Below, one piece after another: positions 48,856 through 56,776 of a DNA stretch of 64,000 nucleotides. This DNA comes from Pseudidiomarina sediminum DSM 21906 (GTDB lineage Bacteria; Pseudomonadota; Gammaproteobacteria; Enterobacterales; Alteromonadaceae): positions 455,965 through 519,964 of the forward strand of contig NZ_KE383983.1 in assembly GCF_000423165.1 (NCBI RefSeq). Reading direction: 5' to 3'. Both the position numbers and the translations under genes were made by a program. A model generated the notes under the pieces. That model made no database searches and was not told where the DNA came from. It was given only the letters and a program-made list of their open reading frames with translations. Each line of letters begins with the position of its first letter. Positions within the stretch are counted from its first letter, which is position 1.

Positions 48856-49596
48856 GTTTAACGAAGGTTGCTCAAGGTGGCGAATCGAGACTTCACCAAC
48901 AAAGCGATACCCTTCACCGTGAATAGTGGTAATCAGGTTCGGTGAGTTTTTGTCCGCTTCAAAATGACGACGAATACGACGAATTGCGACGTCTACCGTA
49001 CGATCATTAGGACGCAACTCGCGATCTAGCATTTTCTTGACTAAGGTTTCACGGTCAAGAATCTTACCAGGGTTGGTTAGGAACAACTCCATCGCGCGGT
49101 ATTCACTTTTCGGTAGACGGAACATCTTACCTTCTGGTGAAAAGAGGCAACGGCTGTCACTTTCCAGACGCCAGTTATTGAATTCATACACTAAGCTATC
49201 ATGGCCCACAGTTTTCTGTTGGCTCTTAATAGCTTCAATACGACGATACAAGTTACGTACCCGAATCAGTAACTCTTTCGGGTTATAGGGTTTAATGATG
49301 TAGTCGTCAGCGCCGAGTTCCAAGGCGAGTAAGCGGTCTTCTTCCGCATCTCTACCAGTTAAAAAGACTAAGCCGATATTTTCGTTTTCACGAAAGTTTT
49401 CTGCCAGCTCAATGCCGCTTTTACCTGGTAAATTGACATCCATGATCACCAAGTCGACTTGCTGACGCGCCATGATGCGTTGCATCTGCATACCGTCCGC
49501 AGCATCGTAGACGTCATAGCCTTCTTCTTGGAAAAGGCGCGTCAACGTGTTTCGGGTGACGACTTCGTCTTCTACGATTAATAATCTAGCGCTCAT
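48841..49596 (-). CDS. arcA: Aerobic respiration control response regulator ArcA
   Basis: The 251-residue OmpR-type regulator starts at ATG 49596 (MSARLLIVEDEVVTRNTLTR). The receiver phospho-acceptor is Asp53 in VIMDVNLPGKSG, followed by FLTGRDAEEDRLLALELGADDYI. The C-terminal winged helix includes RELRPNDRTVDVAIRRIRRHFE and TTIHGEGYRF. These blocks follow E. coli ArcA closely. It would repress TCA and respiratory genes such as those at aceEF, mdh and acnB under low oxygen. An upstream extension to 49692 is open but not ArcA-like. It lies 117 bp after a kinase gene. Confidence 0.94.
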   Translation of the reverse strand: MSARLLIVEDEVVTRNTLTRLFQEEGYDVYDAADGMQMQRIMARQQVDLVIMDVNLPGKSGIELAENFRENENIGLVFLTGRDAEEDRLLALELGADDYIIKPYNPKELLIRVRNLYRRIEAIKSQQKTVGHDSLVYEFNNWRLESDSRCLFSPEGKMFRLPKSEYRAMELFLTNPGKILDRETLVKKMLDRELRPNDRTVDVAIRRIRRHFEADKNSPNLITTIHGEGYRFVGEVSIRHLEQPSLNSPTA

Positions 49597-49713
49597 AGTG
49601 GTTGATCCGTTCGTCTGTAACATATGTTGAAATATGGCATTACACTCAGAAGTGTAGCATGAGATTTTAATTAGTGCGTATATTTCCTGCAAGTTCTGTA
49701 CACGCTTTTTACG

Positions 49714-51324
49714 TTAAGCCTCTATTGTCATAGAGAATTCTGTAAACTGACCTGGCGTGGAATCGACTTCAATGGTGCCGCCCAACGCACGCGTGACCAA
49801 ATTATAAACTAAATGGAGCCCTAGTCCGGTCGAGCCTTGACGGCGACGACTGGTAACAAATGGGTCAAAAATGCGGCGTTTAAGTGACTCAGGAATGCCT
49901 GCGCCATCGTCACGGTAGCGGATCTGGATTTGCTTGCCATTGAGTCGCTCGACGTGTAAATCGATCCGCCCGTGCTCACGCTCGGCGAAGCCATGCAACA
50001 TGCTGTTTTCCAACAGTTGCTTAAAAATATGGCGGAGCGGGCCAATGCGCGTGGTGATTTGGAGTTCTGGCGGGCAGTCGATGTGCACGTCGATGTCACT
50101 CAGTGCGGGGTATCGCTTGCTGGCAGAGCGCAACAGTGCCTGACAGAAAGTGCGCATGTTCACTTCGCGGGTTTCCTCGGCGAATTGATCCATGGCTAAC
50201 TGACGGAACTGATTAATCAAATCTGCAGTACGTTCGATGTTGCGGCGAATGAGACTTAAGTTGTCTTCGCTGGCTTCCATAAAGCGTTCAAAGTCTTTAC
50301 GCGAAATAGTGTTTTCTTGGAATTTTTGCTGCATCAGCTCAAGCTTGTCTTGCAAGATTGAGGTTGAGGTGATGACGAGGCCGACTGGCGTATTAATTTC
50401 GTGTGCAACGCCGGCAATCAAATCCCCAAGTGATTGCATTTTTTCGTTTTCAATCATTTGGCGCTGGAATTGATGCAGTTTCTCGAGCGTCTCGATAAGT
50501 TCAGCGTTGGCTTCGCGCAGCGCCGTGGTGCGTTGTTGGACTTGCCGTTCAAGTTCGGCATTCAATTCGTTGGCGTTGCGCTCGGCTTGGTGTTGGCGCT
50601 CAAGGTGTTGTTCAACACGGGCGAGCATGGTGTTGAACGAAATTGCCAGTTGTTGCAATTCTAATAACCGTGACTCAGGTAAGCGAATGGAGTAGTCACG
50701 ATTGCGACTGATGCGTTGGATAATATCCACCGTGGTATCCAGCGGTAGCATCAGCTTCGAGCGCGCCCGCAGGCTGAGTAGCCAGACGCAGACACCGGTC
50801 AGCACCACCAAAGCACTGGAGGCGAGGGCGGTTAGCCAAACGGCTTGCGTGCTATGCTCGCGCGACGTACGCAAATAGATGTAGCCGAGTTGTTCATTAT
50901 CAATCATCACTGGGCGCGCGACTTCAACGTAGTTGGCTTGCGAGCGAGCACCCGAAAAACTAGTGATCAGTTCAATCCGCACCGGAATCGGCGCCAGCCC
51001 TTCCCGATTAAAGCTAGCAAAGTAGCGCAGTTGTTGCTCTGCGGAGATATCACTGCGTTGGTAAACATGAATGTGCTGTAATTCAGGAATGCCGCGAAAG
51101 TACTGCAGGCTGTTGGTAAGCCCTTCAGCATCATCAAACAGTAAGAAGCGACTGGTGGCATTGCTAATCACCTGACTAATTGCCTGCGCGTGGCTTTCGT
51201 TCATTTTATCGACATGATTTAAATGCAGTAGGCTCAACAGCAGGGCGATGACCACGGCAAAGGCGACGCTGGAACTCAGCATCAACCAGGTAATTCCCTG
51301 TCGAAATGAGCTAACGCGGATCAT
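49714..51324 (-). CDS. Membrane sensor histidine kinase (no receiver domain)
   Basis: The 536-residue protein has TM1 (about 12-34) and a periplasmic sensing region (about 35-160). TM2 (about 162-186) is followed by a HAMP-like segment and a long coiled coil (about 230-300, QHLERQHQAERNANELNAEL). The HisKA H-box is LIAGVAHEINTP (His308), and the HATPase_c region has DDGAGIPES and GSTGLGLHLVYNL. It is not ArcB, because it has neither receiver nor HPt domain. Its start overlaps the rsmC stop (TAATG) and arcA lies 117 bp downstream. Its partner could be ArcA, but this is not proven. Confidence 0.92.
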   Translation of the reverse strand: MIRVSSFRQGITWLMLSSSVAFAVVIALLLSLLHLNHVDKMNESHAQAISQVISNATSRFLLFDDAEGLTNSLQYFRGIPELQHIHVYQRSDISAEQQLRYFASFNREGLAPIPVRIELITSFSGARSQANYVEVARPVMIDNEQLGYIYLRTSREHSTQAVWLTALASSALVVLTGVCVWLLSLRARSKLMLPLDTTVDIIQRISRNRDYSIRLPESRLLELQQLAISFNTMLARVEQHLERQHQAERNANELNAELERQVQQRTTALREANAELIETLEKLHQFQRQMIENEKMQSLGDLIAGVAHEINTPVGLVITSTSILQDKLELMQQKFQENTISRKDFERFMEASEDNLSLIRRNIERTADLINQFRQLAMDQFAEETREVNMRTFCQALLRSASKRYPALSDIDVHIDCPPELQITTRIGPLRHIFKQLLENSMLHGFAEREHGRIDLHVERLNGKQIQIRYRDDGAGIPESLKRRIFDPFVTSRRRQGSTGLGLHLVYNLVTRALGGTIEVDSTPGQFTEFSMTIEA

Positions 51325-52352
51325 TAGTTGCCTCGACGCTTGGCGTGATACACCGCGAACTTATTGTCCTGAGCGATGCGATGACAATGACCAAAGCTCG
51401 CTTCGATGAGTTCTGGCCATGGTAAAAAACGGTTGGCGACGAGCCAGAGTTCACCATTGCGATTGAGGTGCGTTTTGGCATCACGTAAAAACTGTTGACC
51501 AATGCTGTAGTCAGTGGCTTGACCGGTGTGAAACGGCGGGTGGCTGACGATAATATCGTATTTGGGCAACGTGTTGACGAGGGCATCTTCGGCGATCAGG
51601 GTTCCCGTGAGACCATTTTCGTTCAAGGTGTCACGGCATGCCGCTAACGCCATCGCACTAACATCTAAATAGCTGACGTCAAGGTCAGGGCTTTGGCGTT
51701 GCAACCAAGCGCCTAATACACCATGGCCACAGGCAAAATCGAGCACCGCTCCTTGGGTAAACACCGGTAGGTGCTCCAGCAGCATCTGGCTCCCCGCGTC
51801 AATTGCCGGAAAGGCAAACACGCCTGGATAACTGGCGAGTTTTAGTGGTGTTAACCCAGGTTGTGAGAGTTCGCTATCGACACGATAAGCGCTGCTTTGA
51901 AACGCGGTGGTCGGAGTCAGGAGTTGGGTTGCTAGCAAAGTGGAATGATGACCATTAGCGACTTTCGTCACCCCCCCGTAGGGCGCACTGATCTGTTTGT
52001 GAATACTCTTGATGCCGCTGCGATTTTCACCGACCAGCCACACTGGCGCATCTTTCGGCAGCACGCTCGCGAGCGCGGCCAGTAAGTAGTCCGTGAGCTT
52101 CTTTTCTTTCGGCAACCAAAGCAGTGCACTATCAAAGCTGCCTTGGGGTGGTGTTGCACCAAAATGGTGCGCTGACTGCTGCGCCTGCAACCAAGGTTTC
52201 GCCCAGCCGGCATGTAAGTGCCAGCTGCCAGCGACAGGAACTGCATCGCGCCATGCCGCATCAGGCGGGTTGACCGCAAGTATGGCTTGCCCGGTAAGAT
52301 GTTGCGCTTGGCGCACGATTAATTGCGAAGGAGCACTGAGTAATTTTTTCAT
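51324..52352 (-). CDS. rsmC: 16S rRNA (guanine1207-N2)-methyltransferase RsmC
   Basis: The 342-residue protein has the two-domain RsmC layout. A degenerate N-terminal methyltransferase half is followed by an active C-terminal half. The active half has YPGVFAFPAIDAGSQMLLEHL, the SAM motif VLDFACGHGVLGAWL and the catalytic loop IIVSHPPFHTG (usually SNPPFH, so Asn is replaced by His). It methylates G1207 in the 30S subunit. It is 6 bp after the M14 gene and coupled to the kinase gene, so it is in the rimK operon. Confidence 0.92.
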   Translation of the reverse strand: MKKLLSAPSQLIVRQAQHLTGQAILAVNPPDAAWRDAVPVAGSWHLHAGWAKPWLQAQQSAHHFGATPPQGSFDSALLWLPKEKKLTDYLLAALASVLPKDAPVWLVGENRSGIKSIHKQISAPYGGVTKVANGHHSTLLATQLLTPTTAFQSSAYRVDSELSQPGLTPLKLASYPGVFAFPAIDAGSQMLLEHLPVFTQGAVLDFACGHGVLGAWLQRQSPDLDVSYLDVSAMALAACRDTLNENGLTGTLIAEDALVNTLPKYDIIVSHPPFHTGQATDYSIGQQFLRDAKTHLNRNGELWLVANRFLPWPELIEASFGHCHRIAQDNKFAVYHAKRRGN

Positions 52353-52358
52353 AGTGAA

Positions 52359-53384
52359 TTAAATCGGTTTACCGTTGTACGCTTCAGCGAAGACATCGAC
52401 ACTTGAAGAGGCTTCGTCAAAAACCTCGTCATCGAATTGCGCAATGTTAAACAGCGCTTCACCTTCGTTCGCTACAGGAATATTACTAATGCCAATCACG
52501 ATGCCATGGTATGGACTTCGCAGCGAGTGCTGTTCGTCACCATGTGGGTTGACGGTGAGCGCGATGATTTGCCCCTTTTGGATGGTTTGCCCGAGTTGTA
52601 CTTGAGGTACCACTAAGCCGTCATATTCATTACGGATCCAAGCACTACGGCGAGCCAAAACTGGGGTGACTTTTTTCCGCGTGCGGCGACCTTTTAGCAT
52701 TTTTAAGTGCTTCATAACGTTTTGCACGCCGTTGACACCTGCCTTAATCGCCGGATAGTCAAACCGTAAGGCCTCACCTGCTTCGTAGAGGATCAATGGA
52801 ATACCTAACTCAGAAGCGAGCGCGCGCAGTGAGCCGTCACGCTCTTTTGAGTGCAAAACGACCGGACTGTTGAACGCCCAAGCCATCTCGAGCGCTTCAT
52901 CATTGTCTGTATCAACACGCACTTGTGGCAGGTTGCTACGATGAATTGCTCCGGTATGTAAATCAACAATATGGGTGACGTTTTGCACCAATGATTCATT
53001 GAACAAATAGGCTAAGCGACTGCCCAGAGCACCGCGCTCTGAGCCCGGAAAACAACGGTTTAAATCACGTCGATCGGGGAGGTAGCGCGACTGCTGAATA
53101 AAGCCGAACACATTGACGATAGGAACGACGATTAACGTCCCGCTAAGCTCTTGGGCGTCGGTGGTGCAAATCAGGCGGCGGCAAATTTCAATGCCGTTGA
53201 GCTCGTCACCATGAATCGCGGCGCATACCAGTAGCGTAGGCCCAGGCTTCACGCCATGAAACACTTCGGCGTGCAAGTCCATCGGAGTATCATTGTAGAG
53301 TCGCGCCGCTGGAATTTTGACACTGTGACGCGAGCCTGCGGCAATTTTTTGACCGGCAAGTTTAAACGCTGCACGTGGCTTCAT
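52359..53384 (-). CDS. M14-type deacylase of the succinylglutamate desuccinylase/aspartoacylase family
   Basis: The 341-residue zinc hydrolase has AAIHGDELNGIEICRRL with zinc ligands His58 and Glu61, NRCFPGSERG, and DLHTGAIHRSNLP with the third ligand. A C-terminal barrel with a glycine-rich turn follows. Family members cleave N-acyl or gamma-type amide bonds from amino acids. The gene starts 2 bp after rimK, so it is almost surely co-translated with the glutamate ligase. Removal of Glu added by RimK is an attractive but unproven role. It is not AstE itself, because no ast genes are near. Confidence 0.9.
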   Translation of the reverse strand: MKPRAAFKLAGQKIAAGSRHSVKIPAARLYNDTPMDLHAEVFHGVKPGPTLLVCAAIHGDELNGIEICRRLICTTDAQELSGTLIVVPIVNVFGFIQQSRYLPDRRDLNRCFPGSERGALGSRLAYLFNESLVQNVTHIVDLHTGAIHRSNLPQVRVDTDNDEALEMAWAFNSPVVLHSKERDGSLRALASELGIPLILYEAGEALRFDYPAIKAGVNGVQNVMKHLKMLKGRRTRKKVTPVLARRSAWIRNEYDGLVVPQVQLGQTIQKGQIIALTVNPHGDEQHSLRSPYHGIVIGISNIPVANEGEALFNIAQFDDEVFDEASSSVDVFAEAYNGKPI

Positions 53385-53386
53385 GC

Positions 53387-54292
53387 TTAACCTTTGCCTT
53401 TGGTACGGGTGCGATGTGCTTTCGCATTTTTCTCGATAAAGGAGATGATCTGCGATGCAACGTCTTTTTCCGTCGCCGCTTCAATACCTTCTAGACCCGG
53501 CGACGAGTTGACCTCCATCACCAAGGGACCATGGTTAGAACGCAGAATATCGACCCCGGCCACATTTAAGCCCATAGTTTTGGCGGCCTTGACGGCGGTA
53601 GCACGTTCGGCTGGCGTCAATTTTACCAAGCTTGCTGAACCGCCGCGATGCAAATTCGAGCGGAATTCACCGGGCTTGGCTTGACGTTTCATTGCTGCCA
53701 CCACGCGATCACCAAGCACGAAGCAGCGGATATCAGCGCCACCTGCTTCTTTAATGTATTCTTGCACCATGATGTGTGATTTTAAGCCCATAAAGGCTTC
53801 GATCACACTTTCTGCCGCTTGCCGTGTTTCGGCCAAGACCACACCGATGCCCTGCGTTCCTTCGAGCAGCTTGATCACCAACGGAGCGCCGCCGACCATC
53901 TCGATGAGGTCGGGAATGTCTTGTGGCTGGCTGGCAAAGCCTGTCGTTGGCAAGCCAATGCCTTTCCGGCTCAACAGTTGCAGCGACCGTAATTTGTCAC
54001 GGCTACGCGAAATGGCGACTGACTCATTCACTGGGTAGGTGCCAATCATTTCAAATTGACGTAATACCGCGGTACCGAAAAAGGTTACGGAGGCGCCGAT
54101 ACGCGGAATGATGGCGTCGTACTGCGGTAACACCTGACCTTTGCGGTGGATCGATGATTCGCGTGCGTTGATATTCATGTAACAGCGCAGCGGATCAAGT
54201 ACGTCTACCGTGTGGCCGCGTGCTTCGCCAGCCTCGACCAAACGGCGGGTGGAGTACAACTTCGGATTACGCGATAAGATTGCAATTCTCAA
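53387..54292 (-). CDS. rimK: Ribosomal protein S6-glutamate ligase RimK
   Basis: The 301-residue ATP-grasp enzyme adds glutamate residues to the C-terminus of ribosomal protein S6 (and makes poly-alpha-glutamate in vitro). The N-terminus [22 protein letters not shown] is diagnostic. The ATP-grasp core has [40 protein letters not shown] and the metal-binding [14 protein letters not shown]. It lies between a retropepsin-like protease gene (12 bp) and the M14 deacylase gene (2 bp). Confidence 0.97.
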   Translation of the reverse strand: MRIAILSRNPKLYSTRRLVEAGEARGHTVDVLDPLRCYMNINARESSIHRKGQVLPQYDAIIPRIGASVTFFGTAVLRQFEMIGTYPVNESVAISRSRDKLRSLQLLSRKGIGLPTTGFASQPQDIPDLIEMVGGAPLVIKLLEGTQGIGVVLAETRQAAESVIEAFMGLKSHIMVQEYIKEAGGADIRCFVLGDRVVAAMKRQAKPGEFRSNLHRGGSASLVKLTPAERATAVKAAKTMGLNVAGVDILRSNHGPLVMEVNSSPGLEGIEAATEKDVASQIISFIEKNAKAHRTRTKGKG

Positions 54293-54304
54293 GAGTGACT
54301 CCTT

Positions 54305-54739
54305 TTAAAATTGTGCTGGTTCGCCAAGTAGATACGAGGCGTCGGGATCTACAAGAAAAGCTCCGCGCATGGCTTGTCGGCCAAGTAGCATACGGAATTT
54401 CATGCTGTCGCGGTTGGTGAGCGTAAGCTCAACGGGCGCTGAAAAATCGCCAACAACGAGCAGACTTTTGATCACATAGCGTAGTTCTGTATGACCGCCT
54501 GAGTCGGTGACTTCACGCTGGTCATGAATTTGGGCTTCACAGCAATGCTCACGATCGGAATCTTGTTCGGGATGCACCCAGATTCGCAGCCAGTCTTCAT
54601 TGTCTTTCTGAAACGGTTCGAGTTTGAAGGCGTGCAGACAGGAGGTGCGTGCGCCTGTATCTACCTTCATTTTGATGGCTTTAATGCCGAGTTCGGGGAG
54701 AGCTCCCCATTCACGCCAACCCAGTGTTTGCATGGGCAA
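54305..54739 (-). CDS. Retropepsin-like (RimB-type) putative protease
   Basis: The 144-residue protein belongs to the family annotated as putative ATP-dependent zinc proteases, whose fold is that of retropepsins. The motif IKMKVDTGARTSCLHA carries the catalytic Asp27 in DTGA, and the second strand motif is KFRMLLGRQAMRG. No ATPase or zinc motif is visible, so the old name is misleading. In Pseudomonas a similar gene (rimB) accompanies rimK and affects S6 glutamylation. It is first in the operon, with rimK 12 bp downstream. Confidence 0.88.
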   Translation of the reverse strand: MPMQTLGWREWGALPELGIKAIKMKVDTGARTSCLHAFKLEPFQKDNEDWLRIWVHPEQDSDREHCCEAQIHDQREVTDSGGHTELRYVIKSLLVVGDFSAPVELTLTNRDSMKFRMLLGRQAMRGAFLVDPDASYLLGEPAQF

Positions 54740-54808
54740 ATGTGCTCCAATTTTGAGACTTATCTAACTAGTTGCAAGAATATAGCCGCACAGGCGAAAC
54801 AGCAAGCG

Positions 54809-55495
54809 TTATGGCTCACGATGCGCGTTCCGGTGTGCTTGAAGTTGCTGCAACCAAAGACAAAATTCATCGACCGGACGGTCAAGGGCGTTGATCGGCA
54901 CATAGAGGTCATAACCCAGTAATTTCCGCAGTTGCTGACTGCGTACAGCAAACAGGGCTTGTAAGCCATAATAGACAGTACCACTGGGAGCTTGATAAGA
55001 CTCTGGGATAGCAAAGTAGGCGCTGTAATCGTTGTTATCGATGGTCTCGCGCCGAAGAGCTGCGGCGAGCAGGTGCCGTTGTTCAGAAATCAGGTGCACC
55101 ATTAAGCGCGGGGAAATAGAGGCCAGTACTGGCTCAAAGTCTCGTAAGCGAAAGCCTAAGTAAGGGAGGGCTTCGAGTTGTTGTCCGCGGTGAGTGCGTG
55201 GCACATCAAAGCGGATAATGGTGTCCCAAGCAATGCACCAATGCCCGCGCAAGTGATGGTAGCAAATGGTTTCAGGGGTTATCGACAGACTGACCGTGGG
55301 CTCTACGATTTTCGCCACGCCGAGCAAAAAAAGTGCCGCGCTGACAATATACAACAGCGCGTACGCTGCGGTCGGCAGGCTCCAACCGCTTAATTGCAAC
55401 ATGATGGTAATGGCGAAGCACACCACGCCCATGACGCAAAAGGTAAGAGCGTCGCGACGCGCATGCGGTTGAACCTGTTGTTCAGGGACTGTCAT
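54809..55495 (-). CDS. Membrane protein of unknown function, DUF2982-like
   Basis: The 228-residue product is read from ATG 55495 ([17 protein letters not shown]). Two adjacent TM helices (about 17-38 and 43-64) are followed by a cytoplasmic domain with strand-rich [24 protein letters not shown] and a helical C-terminus. It recalls the Alteromonadales DUF2982 family often found beside mutH. I assign this by position and layout only. The start overlaps the end of mutH by 14 bp. A longer reading to 55570 would lie wholly inside mutH. Confidence 0.7.
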   Translation of the reverse strand: MTVPEQQVQPHARRDALTFCVMGVVCFAITIMLQLSGWSLPTAAYALLYIVSAALFLLGVAKIVEPTVSLSITPETICYHHLRGHWCIAWDTIIRFDVPRTHRGQQLEALPYLGFRLRDFEPVLASISPRLMVHLISEQRHLLAAALRRETIDNNDYSAYFAIPESYQAPSGTVYYGLQALFAVRSQQLRKLLGYDLYVPINALDRPVDEFCLWLQQLQAHRNAHREP

Positions 55496-56150
55496 AACAC
55501 GCAAAGGTCCGTTGAATGATGTGCCAAGTGAACGATGTTTTAAGATAAAACCCACGCGGTAAGGTTTCAATACGTTCGCCGTTTGGACCGATGGCCTCGG
55601 TCAACACTCGGCTGTTGGCAGCTTTAGGGCGTAGTTGCATGACTTCACCTTGATGGGCGGTGATCTGTTCGACTTCACCCAAGGCGATTTTATCCATGTG
55701 CTCTTGCCAGTCGTTGCGCAGCAAGCGTTCTTCGTCGTTGTTGGGTTGCCATAAAAAAGCCGTGCCGACCGTGCGTTCCGCGAGCGGAACGTCGCGGCGA
55801 CCATCGATGGGCACCCACAACACACACTGTAACTTATTCCGTACACTACTGTTTTCCCACGTTAACCCTGCGATATCGATGAGTGGCGTGGTACAGACAA
55901 AAGTGGTTTCTAGCGGTTTGCCGCGTGCATCAAGCGGAATGGTTTTAAGCTCAACGCCGAGTTCAGGAAAGTCTTGTAGCGCTTGCGACCCGGCGGTAGC
56001 TCCTAACGCGGTTTCGAGAAGCTGGCCAACCCAGCCTTTGTGCCGTCGTAGATCAGCCGGAACGTGAAGGCCATGTTGTTGCGCAATGTCGGCGAAACTA
56101 CGTCCAGCGAGATCGCTGGCGGCATAAAACAAGGTTCGCAAGTCAGTCAT
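55482..56150 (-). CDS. mutH: DNA mismatch repair endonuclease MutH
   Basis: MutH nicks the unmethylated strand at hemimethylated GATC sites in methyl-directed mismatch repair, activated by MutL. The 222 residues contain [17 protein letters not shown] and the catalytic D...ExK in [15 protein letters not shown] (about 76-90). [19 protein letters not shown]-like LQCVLWVPI and a C-terminal [12 protein letters not shown] follow. Its presence implies that the host has Dam methylation. It is divergent from rppH, as in E. coli. Confidence 0.97.
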   Translation of the reverse strand: MTDLRTLFYAASDLAGRSFADIAQQHGLHVPADLRRHKGWVGQLLETALGATAGSQALQDFPELGVELKTIPLDARGKPLETTFVCTTPLIDIAGLTWENSSVRNKLQCVLWVPIDGRRDVPLAERTVGTAFLWQPNNDEERLLRNDWQEHMDKIALGEVEQITAHQGEVMQLRPKAANSRVLTEAIGPNGERIETLPRGFYLKTSFTWHIIQRTFACYDSP

Positions 56151-56239
56151 GGAAATCCTTAATCGTCCTTTGGCACTTTCTTTCAGGGCTCGATTATGGA
56201 AAAATCAGATGCAGAAGTCGAATTTTAGAGGATGCCCGC

Positions 56240-56773
56240 GTGATAGACGCAGAAGGATTCCGCGCAAATGTTGGAATCATTATCTGTAATGAACAGGGAC
56301 AAGTGTTTTGGGCGCGTCGTTTTGGGCAACATAGCTGGCAATTTCCACAAGGTGGCATTGATGACGGTGAAACACCGGAACAAGCCATGTACCGTGAATT
56401 GTGGGAAGAAGTAGGGTTAAAACCCGAACAAGTAGAAATCGTCTACACCAGTCGCAACTGGTTCCGCTATCGCTTACCGAAACGTCTCGTTCGACGTGAA
56501 CAACGTCCCACTTGTATTGGTCAGAAACAGAAGTGGTTTTTGTTGCGCTTAACCTGCAAAGAACAAGATGTAAATGTGCTTTGCTCGTCCCACCCGGAGT
56601 TTGATGACTGGCGTTGGGTCAGTTATTGGTATCCGGTACGACAGGTCGTGTCGTTTAAAAAAGATGTGTATCGACGTGTCATGAAAGAGTTTGCGCCAAT
56701 TGTGATGCCACAACAGCAGCCGCAACTGCGGCAGGGCGGACGGAGACAGCGCGGACCCAGACGGAAACGCTAA
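56240..56773 (+). CDS. rppH: RNA pyrophosphohydrolase RppH
   Basis: RppH removes pyrophosphate from 5'-triphosphate mRNA ends and so triggers RNase E decay. The 177-residue Nudix protein begins with a GTG ([17 protein letters not shown]) behind AGAGGA. The Nudix box is [23 protein letters not shown], with catalytic Glu in RELWEE (about 53-58). [14 protein letters not shown] and [17 protein letters not shown] are typical of RppH. The C-terminal tail is rich in Gln, Arg and Gly. It is 3 bp before ptsP, the conserved order. Confidence 0.97.
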   Translation: MIDAEGFRANVGIIICNEQGQVFWARRFGQHSWQFPQGGIDDGETPEQAMYRELWEEVGLKPEQVEIVYTSRNWFRYRLPKRLVRREQRPTCIGQKQKWFLLRLTCKEQDVNVLCSSHPEFDDWRWVSYWYPVRQVVSFKKDVYRRVMKEFAPIVMPQQQPQLRQGGRRQRGPRRKR

Positions 56774-56776
56774 AGT

